A stretch of DNA of 53,096 nucleotides. It comes from an uncultured Flavobacteriaceae bacterium (lineage in GTDB: Bacteria; Bacteroidota; Bacteroidia; Flavobacteriales; Flavobacteriaceae). The notes below the pieces were generated by a model. That model did no database searches, was not told the DNA's origin, and saw only the letters and a list, made by a program, of their open reading frames with translations. A program made the position numbers and the translations under genes. Below, in pieces: positions 1-8,779 of the stretch. Where the stretch lies: NCBI GenBank assembly GCA_905479095.1, contig CAJQLD010000010.1, positions 1 through 53,096 on the forward strand, read 5' to 3'. The stretch's first letter is position 1, and each line of letters opens with the position of its first letter.

Positions 1-423
1 GAAAAAGACGGCTCCAAAATCCCGTTATACAGTGGAGATCTGTCCAACCTAGCATCTTGGGAAACGTACATAAAAGCGCACAATGAAAGAGATTTAGAAA
101 CCATTCGCAGCTTAAATGCCTCGGAAGATTTTAAAATATACAGTCCTACAGGTCAAGTGATTGAAGGTTCAGACGCACACATCGAATTTTTAACAAACTG
201 GTTTGCGGCTACCAATCCAAAATGGACGACCAGTTACCTGATCGAAAATGAATACACCAATAAGGACGGAGAATTACGTCAGTGGGTGACTTCTGGACAT
301 AGTGTAACTTTAACCGTAGAAGGAGAAGAAGTAAAGCTAAGTCAGGTTCATGATGCTCTTTTTGTAGACGGAAAGGTTCAAATGTTTTATGTAACCGAAC
401 GCGTCTTGGCAGAAGGAGAGTAA
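1..423 (+). CDS. NTF2-like (SnoaL-type) domain protein, C-terminal part
   Basis: The frame is open from the left window edge to a TAA at 421-423, so only the last 140 residues are present and the true start lies outside. The visible part has the alternating helix/strand look of an NTF2/SnoaL-like cone fold. An N-terminal helix reads 'LASWETYIKAHNERDLETI', followed by strands ending near 'QVHDALFVDGKVQMFYV'. It resembles each half of the tandem protein at 2314-3222, so the two may be paralogues. No catalytic residues can be assigned and the substrate is unknown. It ends just before a strong bidirectional terminator. That it is a real gene is fairly sure; the exact family is less so. Confidence 0.7.
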   Translation, partial: EKDGSKIPLYSGDLSNLASWETYIKAHNERDLETIRSLNASEDFKIYSPTGQVIEGSDAHIEFLTNWFAATNPKWTTSYLIENEYTNKDGELRQWVTSGHSVTLTVEGEEVKLSQVHDALFVDGKVQMFYVTERVLAEGE

Positions 424-444
424 TTTTATTGGATTGCAAAAAAT

Positions 445-473
445 AAAAAAGCCTCCATTTGGAGGCTTTTTTT
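445..473. terminator. Bidirectional Rho-independent terminator
   Basis: The stem GCCTCC (451-456) pairs with GGAGGC (461-466) around an ATTT loop. It is preceded by an A run and followed by seven Ts, so it can act on both strands. It sits between the convergent NTF2-like and CDGSH genes. Confidence 0.9.
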
Positions 474-490
474 AGTTTAAACAAAAATGA

Positions 491-676
491 TTACTCTTTA
501 TGCGCGCCGTCACAAAAAGGGCCGTCTTGTGTTTTGCCGCAGTTACACAACGCAAATCGGTTGCGTTTTGCGATCGGATTTCCTTCGCCATCCAATAAAA
601 CGACATCTTTAGCATTGGTGACAACGACTTTTCCAGACGCAGTAACTTGTATTGTGGGTTGATTAGTTTGTTCCAT
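491..676 (-). CDS. CDGSH iron-sulfur domain protein
   Basis: A 61-residue protein with the complete CDGSH signature near its C-terminus: C44-x-C46, then C55-D-G-A-H59, within 'CNCGKTQDGPFCDGAH'. These three Cys and one His are the ligands of the redox-active, pH-labile [2Fe-2S] cluster of mitoNEET-type proteins. No signal peptide or membrane segment is visible, so it should be cytosolic. Short single-domain CDGSH proteins are common in Bacteroidota; a role in redox or iron-sulfur transfer is inferred from the family only. It ends at the bidirectional terminator and lies directly downstream of purU on the same strand (24 bp gap), so the two may be co-transcribed. Confidence 0.9.
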   Translation of the reverse strand: MEQTNQPTIQVTASGKVVVTNAKDVVLLDGEGNPIAKRNRFALCNCGKTQDGPFCDGAHKE

Positions 677-700
677 GATATTAAATTTTAGTTAATAGTT

Positions 701-1555
701 TTATGAAAAAATAACGGTTTTATTATTAAAAACCATCACTTTGTGATCGAGATGTAATTTGATACCTGTTGATAATACTATTTTTTCCAAATCGCGTCCT
801 TTTGACACCAAATCAGTAATAGAATGGGTGTGAGAGACTCGCGTCACATCTTGCTCGATAATTGGGCCTGCATCAAGTTCTTTAGTCACATAGTGTGAAG
901 TGGCGCCAATAATTTTAACTCCTCTCTTGTACGCAGAGTGGTAGGGCTTGGCCCCTACAAATGCAGGAAGAAATGAATGATGAATATTGATGATTTTATG
1001 CGGATACGTTTCAATGAGCCCTTCTGGGATTATTTGCATGTAACGCGCCAATACAATAAAGTCAATGTCGTGTTCTGACAAGAGTTCGAGGTGTTTGGCT
1101 TCGGCTTCTGGTTTTGTATCCTTGGTGACAGGTACATGGAAAAACGGGATGTCAAAACTATCTGCAATTGGTTTTAAATCTAAATGATTACTCACAATCA
1201 TAGGAATGTCTAATGCTAATTCTCCCGATTTGTATCGTCCTAAAATATCATACAAACAATGGTCGTATTTAGATACAAAAAGAGCCATTTTTGGGCGATA
1301 GATTGCCGTGTAAAGTTCCCAACTCATATTAAACTTAAGAGCGATTTCTTGCTGAAACAGGGTCTCAAAATTTGAATTATCATAGGAAGCTTTTTCAAAC
1401 TCTCCTTCCAAACGCATAAAAAACACTTCTTGTTCTTGATCCACATGTTGGTCGATATACACAATGTTTCCGTTTTTAGAAGCAATAAAGTTGGTGACCG
1501 CTGCTATAATCCCCGATTGATCCTTACAGTGGATAAGTATAGTAATCTTTTTCAT
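701..1555 (-). CDS. purU: Formyltetrahydrofolate deformylase PurU
   Basis: A 284-residue enzyme that hydrolyses 10-formyl-THF to THF and formate, balancing one-carbon pools and feeding formate to purine synthesis. Residues 1 to about 85 form an ACT-like regulatory domain ('ILIHCKDQSGIIAAVTNFI'); the rest is the formyltransferase fold. The catalytic triad of the family is visible as N190 and H192 in 'INIHHSFLP' and D228 in 'ELDAGPIIEQD'. The ATG at 1555 is preferred over the in-frame TTG 18 bases upstream, because homologues begin 'MKKITI'. It points away from tRNA-Pro, which is on the other strand. Confidence 0.95.
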   Translation of the reverse strand: MKKITILIHCKDQSGIIAAVTNFIASKNGNIVYIDQHVDQEQEVFFMRLEGEFEKASYDNSNFETLFQQEIALKFNMSWELYTAIYRPKMALFVSKYDHCLYDILGRYKSGELALDIPMIVSNHLDLKPIADSFDIPFFHVPVTKDTKPEAEAKHLELLSEHDIDFIVLARYMQIIPEGLIETYPHKIINIHHSFLPAFVGAKPYHSAYKRGVKIIGATSHYVTKELDAGPIIEQDVTRVSHTHSITDLVSKGRDLEKIVLSTGIKLHLDHKVMVFNNKTVIFS

Positions 1556-1627
1556 GGGTGTAAAATTAAGCAAAAAATTAAAAGGGACACACTTCTTTTT
1601 AATCGTAATAAAAGATCGATCATTTTT

Positions 1628-1654
1628 TTGACTGAAAAAAAAATAATAGATTTA
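1628..1654 (+). promoter_or_regulatory. Probable promoter of tRNA-Pro
   Basis: TTG (1628-1630) and TAGATTTA (1647-1654), separated by 16 bp, approximate the flavobacterial consensus TTG-N17-23-TAnnTTTG. The tRNA begins 13 bases downstream, leaving a plausible short 5' leader. Confidence 0.4.
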
Positions 1655-1667
1655 GTCACTATTTATT

Positions 1668-1745
<78 letters not shown>

Positions 1746-1814
1746 AAATATCTGTTAAATAAAGAGGGTCTTTTGATAAAATGGTTAAGTTTGCATACCC
1801 CTAATTTTATAAAT

Positions 1815-2255
1815 ATGAAAACAAACAGATCCCAATGCCCTTTAGTAAGCGTGCTTGACATCGTTGGTGACAAGTGGTCGCTTGTTATTATTAGAGACTT
1901 GTTTTTAGGTAAAAAAACATTTACCGAATTCATGAAGTCACCAGAAAAAATTGCTTCTAATATCCTAAGCAACCGCCTAGATCTTTTAATTAATCACGGT
2001 TTGCTTAAAGTTGTTAAACTTCCTCACGATCATAAAACAAAAATATACTATCTCACAACCAAGGGAATTGATATATATCCTGTCCTTTATGAAATGATGT
2101 TTTGGAGCAAACGAAATTTAGAAAACAAATTTGATTCTATCGGACATAAGTTTTTTAAGGACAATCAAGGCGTAGCCCCAGAAGTCTCTATTAAAAACAC
2201 CCAATCCTTGTATATTAAGTATAGAGACAAAGTTTTATCACATATTGATTCTTAG
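1815..2255 (+). CDS. HxlR-family transcriptional regulator
   Basis: A 146-residue winged-helix protein. Residues 8 to about 100 match the HxlR/MarR-like domain, with the usual N-terminal cysteine and 'VGDKWSLVIIRDL' helix, the recognition region 'KIASNILSNRLDLLINHGLL' and the wing ending 'KIYYLTTKG'. The ATG at 1815 is chosen because upstream in-frame codons run back into the tRNA gene and the protein then starts as HxlR proteins usually do. The next gene starts 58 bp downstream behind a perfect 14-bp inverted repeat, a possible operator for this regulator. HxlR members often sense reactive electrophiles or redox state; the signal here is unknown. Confidence 0.88.
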   Translation: MKTNRSQCPLVSVLDIVGDKWSLVIIRDLFLGKKTFTEFMKSPEKIASNILSNRLDLLINHGLLKVVKLPHDHKTKIYYLTTKGIDIYPVLYEMMFWSKRNLENKFDSIGHKFFKDNQGVAPEVSIKNTQSLYIKYRDKVLSHIDS

Positions 2256-2264
2256 ATTCATTCG

Positions 2265-2309
2265 ATTTTATTAAATTGCAATTTACAAGTATAACCAATT
2301 TAATAAAAT
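2265..2309. promoter_or_regulatory. Perfect 14-bp inverted repeat, candidate operator
   Basis: ATTTTATTAAATTG at 2265-2278 is mirrored exactly by CAATTTAATAAAAT at 2296-2309. The spacer is 17 bp and the arm centres are 31 bp apart (about three helical turns). The right arm ends 4 bp before the ATG at 2314, so an occupied site or a folded RNA would cover the translation start. The AT-only composition makes a terminator unlikely. Confidence 0.5.
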
Positions 2310-2313
2310 TAAT

Positions 2314-3222
2314 ATGAAAAAATTACTTTACACACTTACCTTTTGTTCAAGCTTATTTTTGAGTGCTCAATCCGCTGGCGTCTTTTTAGGAGAAGGCGAA
2401 AATAACGGAAAATCATTTACGATCGGAAGTGACGAATCCGTGGCAACCGTTTTAAAAATAGCTAAAGACTACAGCGCCAAAGATGCGACCGCCATGATGA
2501 CTAACTACACAGAAGAATTTTCTGAAAAAGCGTTGGGCTGGTCTACAAAGTTTTTAGGATCGATGGAAACCATTACAATGGATCCATATTTGATTATTCC
2601 AGTAAAAATGGAAGGTTCTGAGGATACAATGGTTTTAACTTGGTCTGTAGAAAATAGAAGTTTTAAAGATGGGTCAATAGAAAACTTAAACCTAATGGAA
2701 ATTTTCACCACAAATAAGGAAAACAAAGTTTCCTCGTTTGGACAGTGGGTTTACAGAGAGAAAGAAAGTAATTTTGGATTAAATTACGGCGGAAAATTCA
2801 TTGGAGATGGCACTTCAGAGTGGTCTGGAAGACCTTTAGTATTCTCAAACAGAGGCGAAGTTGAAGCGATCGAAAAGTTACTTGTTGATTATAACAATAT
2901 GGATGGAGCAGCCTGTAGCGAAGCGTTTGCAGACGATGCGGTTCTTTTAGATGCAGAAGGAACTAAAACAGTCATGACAAAAGAAGTTTGGGCTCAAGTT
3001 TTTGATGATTTATCAGAAGTTTCATGGAAGGTCTATTCAATAGTCCCTGTGAAAATTCAAAATACAGATCCAGAATCTGGAGTGACTGTGTTCTCAAGAG
3101 AAAAAAGAGTTTCTAAAGATGGAACTGTCTGGGAAAAAGAACTGGTAGAATGGTTCTTTTTTAACATGGATGGGAAAATCTCTAGAGTCACTCAATATGC
3201 AAAAGACCTCACAAAAGAATAA
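2314..3222 (+). CDS. Secreted protein with two tandem NTF2-like domains
   Basis: A 302-residue protein with a Sec signal peptide (cleavage near 'LFLSAQS', about residue 19). The mature part is an internal duplication of residues about 43-160 and 182-300. 'PYLIIPVKM' to 'SSFGQWVY' in the first half lines up with 'VYSIVPVKI' to 'SRVTQYAK' in the second, and both end 'F..N.(E/D)(N/G)K(V/I)S'. This is the NTF2/SnoaL-like pattern, and no enzymatic residues can be assigned. It follows an HxlR regulator and an inverted repeat that may control it. The protein encoded at the left window edge looks related. Function unknown; ligand binding in the periplasm is a guess. Confidence 0.8.
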   Translation: MKKLLYTLTFCSSLFLSAQSAGVFLGEGENNGKSFTIGSDESVATVLKIAKDYSAKDATAMMTNYTEEFSEKALGWSTKFLGSMETITMDPYLIIPVKMEGSEDTMVLTWSVENRSFKDGSIENLNLMEIFTTNKENKVSSFGQWVYREKESNFGLNYGGKFIGDGTSEWSGRPLVFSNRGEVEAIEKLLVDYNNMDGAACSEAFADDAVLLDAEGTKTVMTKEVWAQVFDDLSEVSWKVYSIVPVKIQNTDPESGVTVFSREKRVSKDGTVWEKELVEWFFFNMDGKISRVTQYAKDLTKE

Positions 3223-3248
3223 GTGATTTAAGTTTTACAAATCTTAAG

Positions 3249-3310
3249 AGAGCCCTGCTATTTTTAGCGGGGCTTTTTTGGTTTCATTCGCGAAATAAAT
3301 GTTAATAGTA
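3249..3310 (+). repeat. Dispersed 61-bp element with terminator hairpin, copy 1
   Basis: A stretch nearly identical (57 of 61 positions) to 11842-11902. It contains a hairpin with arms AGCCCTGCT (3251-3259) and AGCGGGGCT (3266-3274) followed by six Ts, then a shared tail containing TTTCATTCGCGAAAT that the terminator does not need. It ends the transcript of the tandem NTF2-like gene. Confidence 0.75.
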
Positions 3311-3359
3311 ACGATGAATAATAGGCTCTATTGACTTCACAACCAAAATGGATCGAGCA

Positions 3360-3956
3360 TTAAAAGACCCCTTTTCTTCTTACATTAAAAAGTAAAAACA
3401 AAAGACCATTTACTTTATCACCCATCGCAGTTCTTAATACAGAAAAGGCTTTTGTAATATGTCCTTCCACAGATTTGGTGGAAATATTTAAATAGTCTGC
3501 AATTTCAATATTGGTAAGACCTTCATATTTACTTAATAAAAACGTTTGCTTACACTTGGGAGGGAGGTTTTGTATTTCTTGTTTAATAAGGTTTATTAAT
3601 CGTTCTAAAGATTTTTCATCTTCTTCTTCAACGATGAAACTCAAGGCGTCGATATGTTTTTTTTCTAAAGACAAAACGTTTTTTTGTTTTCGATATTGGT
3701 CAATAAATTCATTGTAAACCGATTTATATAAGTAGCTTTTAAAATTAAAGTCGTCTTTAATTTTTTGGCGATTTTTCCAAATTCTAATAAATACATTCTG
3801 AACAATATCTTCCGATAAATCATGGTCATTTGTAAGGCTAAAGGCGTAAAGACATAGTTTATGATGGTAAGTGTCTACTAAAAATGTATAGGCTTTTGAC
3901 TCTCCTTTTTGAAGGGATTTTAGAAAAGAAATTTGATTTATAAAAACAGTAGACAT
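3360..3956 (-). CDS. ECF RNA polymerase sigma factor, FecI/Bacteroidota type
   Basis: A 198-residue sigma-70 family protein. Region 2 spans residues about 22-95, with 'DLSEDIVQNVFIRIWKNR' as the core-binding and -10 recognition part. Region 4 spans about 130-185, with helix-turn-helix 'LSKYEGLTNIEIADYLNIS' followed by 'SVEGHITKAF'. No regions 1 or 3 are present, as in ECF sigma factors. It is divergent from a FecR anti-sigma gene 114 bp away and next to an STN-containing SusC. It should therefore be the cytoplasmic output of a surface-signalling relay that turns on the uptake genes at 5390-10324. FecI and FecR are more often co-directional, so the divergent arrangement is notable. Confidence 0.93.
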   Translation of the reverse strand: MSTVFINQISFLKSLQKGESKAYTFLVDTYHHKLCLYAFSLTNDHDLSEDIVQNVFIRIWKNRQKIKDDFNFKSYLYKSVYNEFIDQYRKQKNVLSLEKKHIDALSFIVEEEDEKSLERLINLIKQEIQNLPPKCKQTFLLSKYEGLTNIEIADYLNISTKSVEGHITKAFSVLRTAMGDKVNGLLFLLFNVRRKGVF

Positions 3957-4070
3957 AATTGGAATATGCTATAATTAGGTGATATTAATTGCGAAAATAA
4001 AAAAAAAATAACCAAAAAAGTAAGGGTTCTTCAAAATACTTTCGTTTTAGTAGTATAGAAAGATTAAATA

Positions 4071-5213
4071 ATGTCACAAAAAAATCAAAAATTAATTGTA
4101 CAATTCCTTACAAATCAGGCCTCTTTTATGGAATTAGAAGCCCTCTCTTTATGGCTTGAAAACCCCCAAAATGAGAAGGAATTTAAAAACTACATTAAAC
4201 TTAACTATGCAATTGACTTCAATATGAAACAGTTTGATACCAACAGATCAAAAAAGGAGCTGCAAGAATTTATTAGTAAAGAACGCCGTTTACGTCACTT
4301 GCATAAAATTCGAAAACTATCTAAATATGCAGCCCTAATTATTACATTTTTAGGGATTGGGTATTTATATCAGAACGATTATTTTTCACCTTCCCCTGAA
4401 TTTATGATCCCTTCTGATAGCATTACCCTTCAACTAGAAAATGGAGATATAAAAGTCATACAAGAAAATGGTACAAGTAAAGTGGTGGATGATAAGGGTC
4501 GTGTGGTCGGCGCTCAAAGTGGAACTCATTTAGTGTATAACAGTTCTTATATAAAAGAAAAATTGGTCTATAACACCTTAAAAGTGCCTTACGGTAAACA
4601 GTTTGAAATCCAATTATCTGACGGAACAAAGGTTCATTTAAATGCCGGAACCTCCTTAAAATACCCAGTTAAATTCGTAGATGGAAAAACGCGCCAAGTC
4701 TTTTTAGAAGGGGAAGCATTTTTTGATGTAACATCAGATAAGAAACACCCATTTATTGTGAATGCAGAAGCGTTAAATGTTGAAGTGTTTGGAACAGAAT
4801 TTAATGTTTCATCCTACCCAGAAGATTCTACTACGGAGGTTGTTTTGATTGAAGGATCTGTGGCTCTTTATAATGAAAATGAAACCTTAAAAGAGGGGGT
4901 TACAATTGTGCCAGGGACTAAAGGTTCTCATGATAAAAACGATCAGAGTATTTCTGTTGAAAAAGTTAATATTGAACTTTACACACAATGGATGAAGGGC
5001 AGTTTAATTTTTAGAAATAGCAGCTTTGAAACGATCTCTAAAAAGCTTGAGCGTCATTATAATATGAAAATAATAAACACAAACGAACAACTTGATAAAG
5101 AGATTTTTAACGCAAGTTTTAAAGAAGAGCCTATAGATATTATATTAAGTTATTTTAAAAACAGTTACGATATCAAATATAGAATCGAAGACAACACCAT
5201 TTATATTAACTAA
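4071..5213 (+). CDS. FecR-family anti-sigma factor
   Basis: A 380-residue inner-membrane protein. A cytoplasmic helical part (residues 1 to about 83) should bind the sigma factor. One membrane span covers about 86-101 ('YAALIITFLGIGYLY'). The periplasmic FecR domain (about 170-268) contains 'LSDGTKVHLNAGTSLKYP' and 'VFLEGEAFFDV'. A C-terminal DUF4974/STN-like domain begins near 310 ('FRNSSFETISKKLERHYN') and runs to the end. In this family the periplasmic part receives the signal from the STN domain of the cognate TonB receptor, here the SusC protein encoded 176 bp downstream. It is transcribed away from the sigma gene and towards susC/susD. Confidence 0.93.
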   Translation: MSQKNQKLIVQFLTNQASFMELEALSLWLENPQNEKEFKNYIKLNYAIDFNMKQFDTNRSKKELQEFISKERRLRHLHKIRKLSKYAALIITFLGIGYLYQNDYFSPSPEFMIPSDSITLQLENGDIKVIQENGTSKVVDDKGRVVGAQSGTHLVYNSSYIKEKLVYNTLKVPYGKQFEIQLSDGTKVHLNAGTSLKYPVKFVDGKTRQVFLEGEAFFDVTSDKKHPFIVNAEALNVEVFGTEFNVSSYPEDSTTEVVLIEGSVALYNENETLKEGVTIVPGTKGSHDKNDQSISVEKVNIELYTQWMKGSLIFRNSSFETISKKLERHYNMKIINTNEQLDKEIFNASFKEEPIDIILSYFKNSYDIKYRIEDNTIYIN

Positions 5214-5389
5214 CCTAAAACCTATCAATATGAAATAAAACCTCAAAACAAGCTTACAAAGATCATCAAAATCACTTTGTATATTCTTAAATGTTAGAAT
5301 AAAAAAACCGGAAAATGCTGTAACATCTCCCGGTATTTATAAGTGATCAACAAAAAATCAGTCATTCACTATTTAAACACATTAAAAAT
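5214..5389. other. FecR-SusC intergenic region with small inverted repeats
   Basis: A 176-bp spacer. It holds TACAAAG...CTTTGTA, ATTCT...AGAAT followed by an A run, and ACCGG...CCGGT in succession. None has a T tract typical of a terminator. A promoter for the ECF sigma factor may lie here, but no consensus could be recognised. Confidence 0.3.
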
Positions 5390-8300
5390 ATGAAAAACCT
5401 TCATGAAAAGAAAGATAAATCTCTGCCTTTTATAAAATTTGATTTAAAAATGAAACTAACAACCCTTTTTGTCTTCGCTACTTTTTTCAGTGTGCTAGCG
5501 AGCAATATAGGGTACACTCAGTCACTTACTTTAGAAGAAGAAAACACATCGATAGTTAAAGTCATTGACAAAATTGAAGCAATGTCAGATTACAAATTTA
5601 TATACAATACCAGATTTGTTGATTTAAATCGTAAAGTTTCAATAAAATTAATAGATGCTAATATTGAACAGGTTTTGACGATTTTATTTATGAACACCTC
5701 TACAGCGTATCAAATAGAAAGAGAAACACAAATTATTCTCAAACACAAAAAGGATGCTGACAGAAGCAAATCTTCAAATAAGACTGTAACGGTCACTAAT
5801 AAGCAGCAAAACAAAATTAGCGGAACAGTAAACGACGATACAGATCAGCCACTTCCAGGTGCTACAATTTTAATTAAAGGATCTTCGGCAGGAACGACTA
5901 CAGATTTTGACGGAAAATTTAGCTTAGAAATAGACAGTGATGATGCGATTCTAGTGGTCTCCTATATTGGTTTTGCAACTCAGGAAATTCCAGTAAATGG
6001 TCAAACGGAAATAAATGTTCAATTAGTAGTTGATTCGGCGGCATTGGATGAAGTTATTTTAATTGGATATGGGACTGTCACCAAAAAAGAATTAACAGGA
6101 TCGATTGCAATTGCCAAAAACATTGAGGACCGTGCGGTGACACAAGTAGAAGAAGCACTTCAAGGAAACGTTTCGGGTGTGACAGTGTTATCAGACGGCG
6201 GAGATCCGACAAGTACGCCGACCATTAAAATTAGAGGACTGGGAACCTCTTCAGCCGAAAAACCGCTATGGATTGTGGATGGCGTCCCCTATTATGGAGG
6301 CCCAATCAATCCCTTTGATATTGAATCACTTACCGTATTAAAAGATGCTGCTTCGGCTTCGATTTACGGAGTTCGTGCCGCAGCAGGGGTGATTTTGGTT
6401 ACAACCAAAAAAGGAAAACAAGGAAAAATTCAAGTCGATTTTGGAGCCTTCACGGGTGTTCAAAACGTGTATGACAAACCAGTAGCTTTAAACACACAGC
6501 AATATACCGATATGTATAATATTGCGTACGATAATTCTGATACCCCAAGATTAGATTATTTTGATGGCGTCAGTAACCCTGACAGATTGGTGCAAAGAAC
6601 CAATTGGGTTGATGAAATTTTTAGAAGTGGGATCATTCAAAATTATGATATTGGATTGCGTGGTGGCTCAGAAAAGTACACGTTTTCATCCTCTTTAGGT
6701 TACAATAAAAAAGAAGGAATTCTTATCAATACGTATGCAGATCGTTTAAGTTTTCGATACAACTCCGCACTTAAGTTAAGTGATAAAATTAAAATCGGCG
6801 AAAACTTTTCTTACACCCTTATCAACGGCCAATCTGCATTTACAGGGACGCAAGCAGATAATGGAGAAACCAACTATAACGGTATTATAGCTGCGGCAAT
6901 CAAAGCACCACCTCATGTGTCAATATACAACTCTGAAGGTGTTTATAGCGATGTTGGTGACGGACAAAATGGAGATGTGATTCACCCAGTAGGGACTTTA
7001 GAACGTATTAACATCGACAATCCAAAAAGAAATACGTTTGGAAATCTATTCTTAGAATATAAGCCGATAGATAAACTGATTTTTAAAACGAGTTATGCGA
7101 TCAACCATTCTGATGAATTTTACAAAGAATTTGACCCTCGTGTGGCGGAAGCTTCAAAGTTGAACAAGGCCACTAACAAATTGACTCAAATTCAGGCCAA
7201 TGAAATTAATTGGTCATGGGAAAACACCTTAAATTATACAAATACATTTAATGATGCACATGCGTTTCAGTTACTGGGTGGCTACTCGTTACAGCACCAA
7301 GAACGTGAATTTGATGGCATTGTTGCTGAAAAGTTTGAAAGTGAAGATCCATTGTTATTGTTTATACCATTGGCGGAGGAAATCAACGATATAACGTATT
7401 CATTTTTCGAAAATAAATTGGTTTCATTTTTTTCAAGAGTCCTTTATGATTATAATAAAAAATATTTCTTTTCTGCCAGTATTCGTAGAGATGGTTCCTC
7501 TAAGTTAAACCAAGATAGGCGCTGGGAGAATTTCCCATCCGTTGCAGTTGGTTGGTCTTTGTCTGAAGAAACCTTTTTTAAATCGGACTTTATAAGCAAT
7601 TTAAAGTTAAGAGCTAGTTGGGGTCGGGTCGGTAATATTGAAAGTTTATCGTCATACCCAACAAACCTACCATTATCAGTTGAAAATACCATACTAGGAG
7701 GAAAGGGCTACCAAAAGGGGGTTGTTCTTGATGGACGTTCCAACCCTGACATCAATTGGGAAATTTCTGAAACCACCAATTTTGGTTTGGACTTCTCATC
7801 TGAAAATAATAAATGGAATTTAACAGCCGATTATTTTATTAAAGATACGAACCGATGGCTCAACCGAACGCCTGTGAGTTCCTTAGAAGGAATTGGGACT
7901 TCCCCATTTCAAAACTCTGGAAAAATCCGAAATAAAGGCCTGGAGCTAGCTTTAGGGCACACTAAAAATGAAGGCGATTTCACCTATAATCTTTCAGGAA
8001 ATGTGTCCTTTATCAAAAATGAAGTGATTGAATTAGCCCCTAGGTTTGACATTATTGCGGACGATATTACGCAAGTCGCAACACATTATCCGCTTGCAAA
8101 TGCAGTGGGTCAACCTCTTTTTTCTTATTACCTAATTGAATCGGATGGACTCTTAAGAACCGATGCAGCAGTAACTAACGCAAGAGCGAATGGACAGCCC
8201 GATGCCCAATTAGGAGACCTTCGGTTTATAGATCAAAATAATGATGGTGTTATAGACGATGACGATCGAGTTTTTAAAGGAAGCGCATTTCCAACCGTAT

Positions 8301-8773
8301 CTTATGGATTAAACTTTTCGGCAAATTACAAAAAATTCGACTTTTCGATATTCTTACAAGGCACGCAAGGCGGGGTTGCTTACAATGGCTATAAACTAAC
8401 CACTACCTACCCGGCGCATACATCTGTTTCTGGATCCAATTTACTAGATACAGCCTTAGACACTTGGCATCCAGGAAATCCAAATGCTTCCAACCCAAGA
8501 TTGTCAATTGACGATCCAAATGGAAACATCCAACCCTCTGATTTTTGGTTAGAGGATACAGATTATCTACGTTTAAAAAATATATCTGTGGGCTATACGT
8601 TGCCAAAGAGCCCCTATTTTGATAAGTTACGTATCTATGCAACAGGACAAAACGTACTGACTTGGACAAACTATTCCGGTTTAGATCCTGAAGTTTCTAA
8701 CCGTGGAGTCGATGGCGGACAATACCCTGTTGCTAGAACATTTACTTTAGGATTTAATTTAACTTTAAAATAA
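5390..8773 (+). CDS. SusC/RagA-family TonB-dependent receptor with STN domain
   Basis: A 1127-residue outer-membrane transporter. It has a signal peptide ending near 'NIGYTQ' (residue 44), an STN signalling domain at about 48-118, a carboxypeptidase-D-like regulatory domain at about 142-215 ('KISGTVNDDTDQPLPGATI'), the SusC signature 'EVILIGYGTVTKKELTGSI' at 221-239 at the start of the plug, then a large barrel ending in an aromatic-rich strand. SusC partners the SusD lipoprotein encoded 6 bp downstream and uses TonB energy to import bound ligands. The STN domain fits regulation by the FecR/ECF pair encoded upstream. The ATG at 5390 gives a long n-region; an internal Met21 before the hydrophobic stretch is an alternative. 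The substrate is unknown, and no glycoside hydrolase or sulfatase gene is adjacent. Confidence 0.95.
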   Translation: MKNLHEKKDKSLPFIKFDLKMKLTTLFVFATFFSVLASNIGYTQSLTLEEENTSIVKVIDKIEAMSDYKFIYNTRFVDLNRKVSIKLIDANIEQVLTILFMNTSTAYQIERETQIILKHKKDADRSKSSNKTVTVTNKQQNKISGTVNDDTDQPLPGATILIKGSSAGTTTDFDGKFSLEIDSDDAILVVSYIGFATQEIPVNGQTEINVQLVVDSAALDEVILIGYGTVTKKELTGSIAIAKNIEDRAVTQVEEALQGNVSGVTVLSDGGDPTSTPTIKIRGLGTSSAEKPLWIVDGVPYYGGPINPFDIESLTVLKDAASASIYGVRAAAGVILVTTKKGKQGKIQVDFGAFTGVQNVYDKPVALNTQQYTDMYNIAYDNSDTPRLDYFDGVSNPDRLVQRTNWVDEIFRSGIIQNYDIGLRGGSEKYTFSSSLGYNKKEGILINTYADRLSFRYNSALKLSDKIKIGENFSYTLINGQSAFTGTQADNGETNYNGIIAAAIKAPPHVSIYNSEGVYSDVGDGQNGDVIHPVGTLERINIDNPKRNTFGNLFLEYKPIDKLIFKTSYAINHSDEFYKEFDPRVAEASKLNKATNKLTQIQANEINWSWENTLNYTNTFNDAHAFQLLGGYSLQHQEREFDGIVAEKFESEDPLLLFIPLAEEINDITYSFFENKLVSFFSRVLYDYNKKYFFSASIRRDGSSKLNQDRRWENFPSVAVGWSLSEETFFKSDFISNLKLRASWGRVGNIESLSSYPTNLPLSVENTILGGKGYQKGVVLDGRSNPDINWEISETTNFGLDFSSENNKWNLTADYFIKDTNRWLNRTPVSSLEGIGTSPFQNSGKIRNKGLELALGHTKNEGDFTYNLSGNVSFIKNEVIELAPRFDIIADDITQVATHYPLANAVGQPLFSYYLIESDGLLRTDAAVTNARANGQPDAQLGDLRFIDQNNDGVIDDDDRVFKGSAFPTVSYGLNFSANYKKFDFSIFLQGTQGGVAYNGYKLTTTYPAHTSVSGSNLLDTALDTWHPGNPNASNPRLSIDDPNGNIQPSDFWLEDTDYLRLKNISVGYTLPKSPYFDKLRIYATGQNVLTWTNYSGLDPEVSNRGVDGGQYPVARTFTLGFNLTLK

Positions 8774-8779
8774 AACAAA

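Noticed and set aside
459-662. Plus-strand open frame over the CDGSH gene
   Set aside because: The opposite strand carries the complete CDGSH cluster motif; this frame is its shadow.
2265-2309. Terminator of the HxlR gene
   Set aside because: The stem is AT-rich with a 17-base loop and no T run after it; an operator explains it better.
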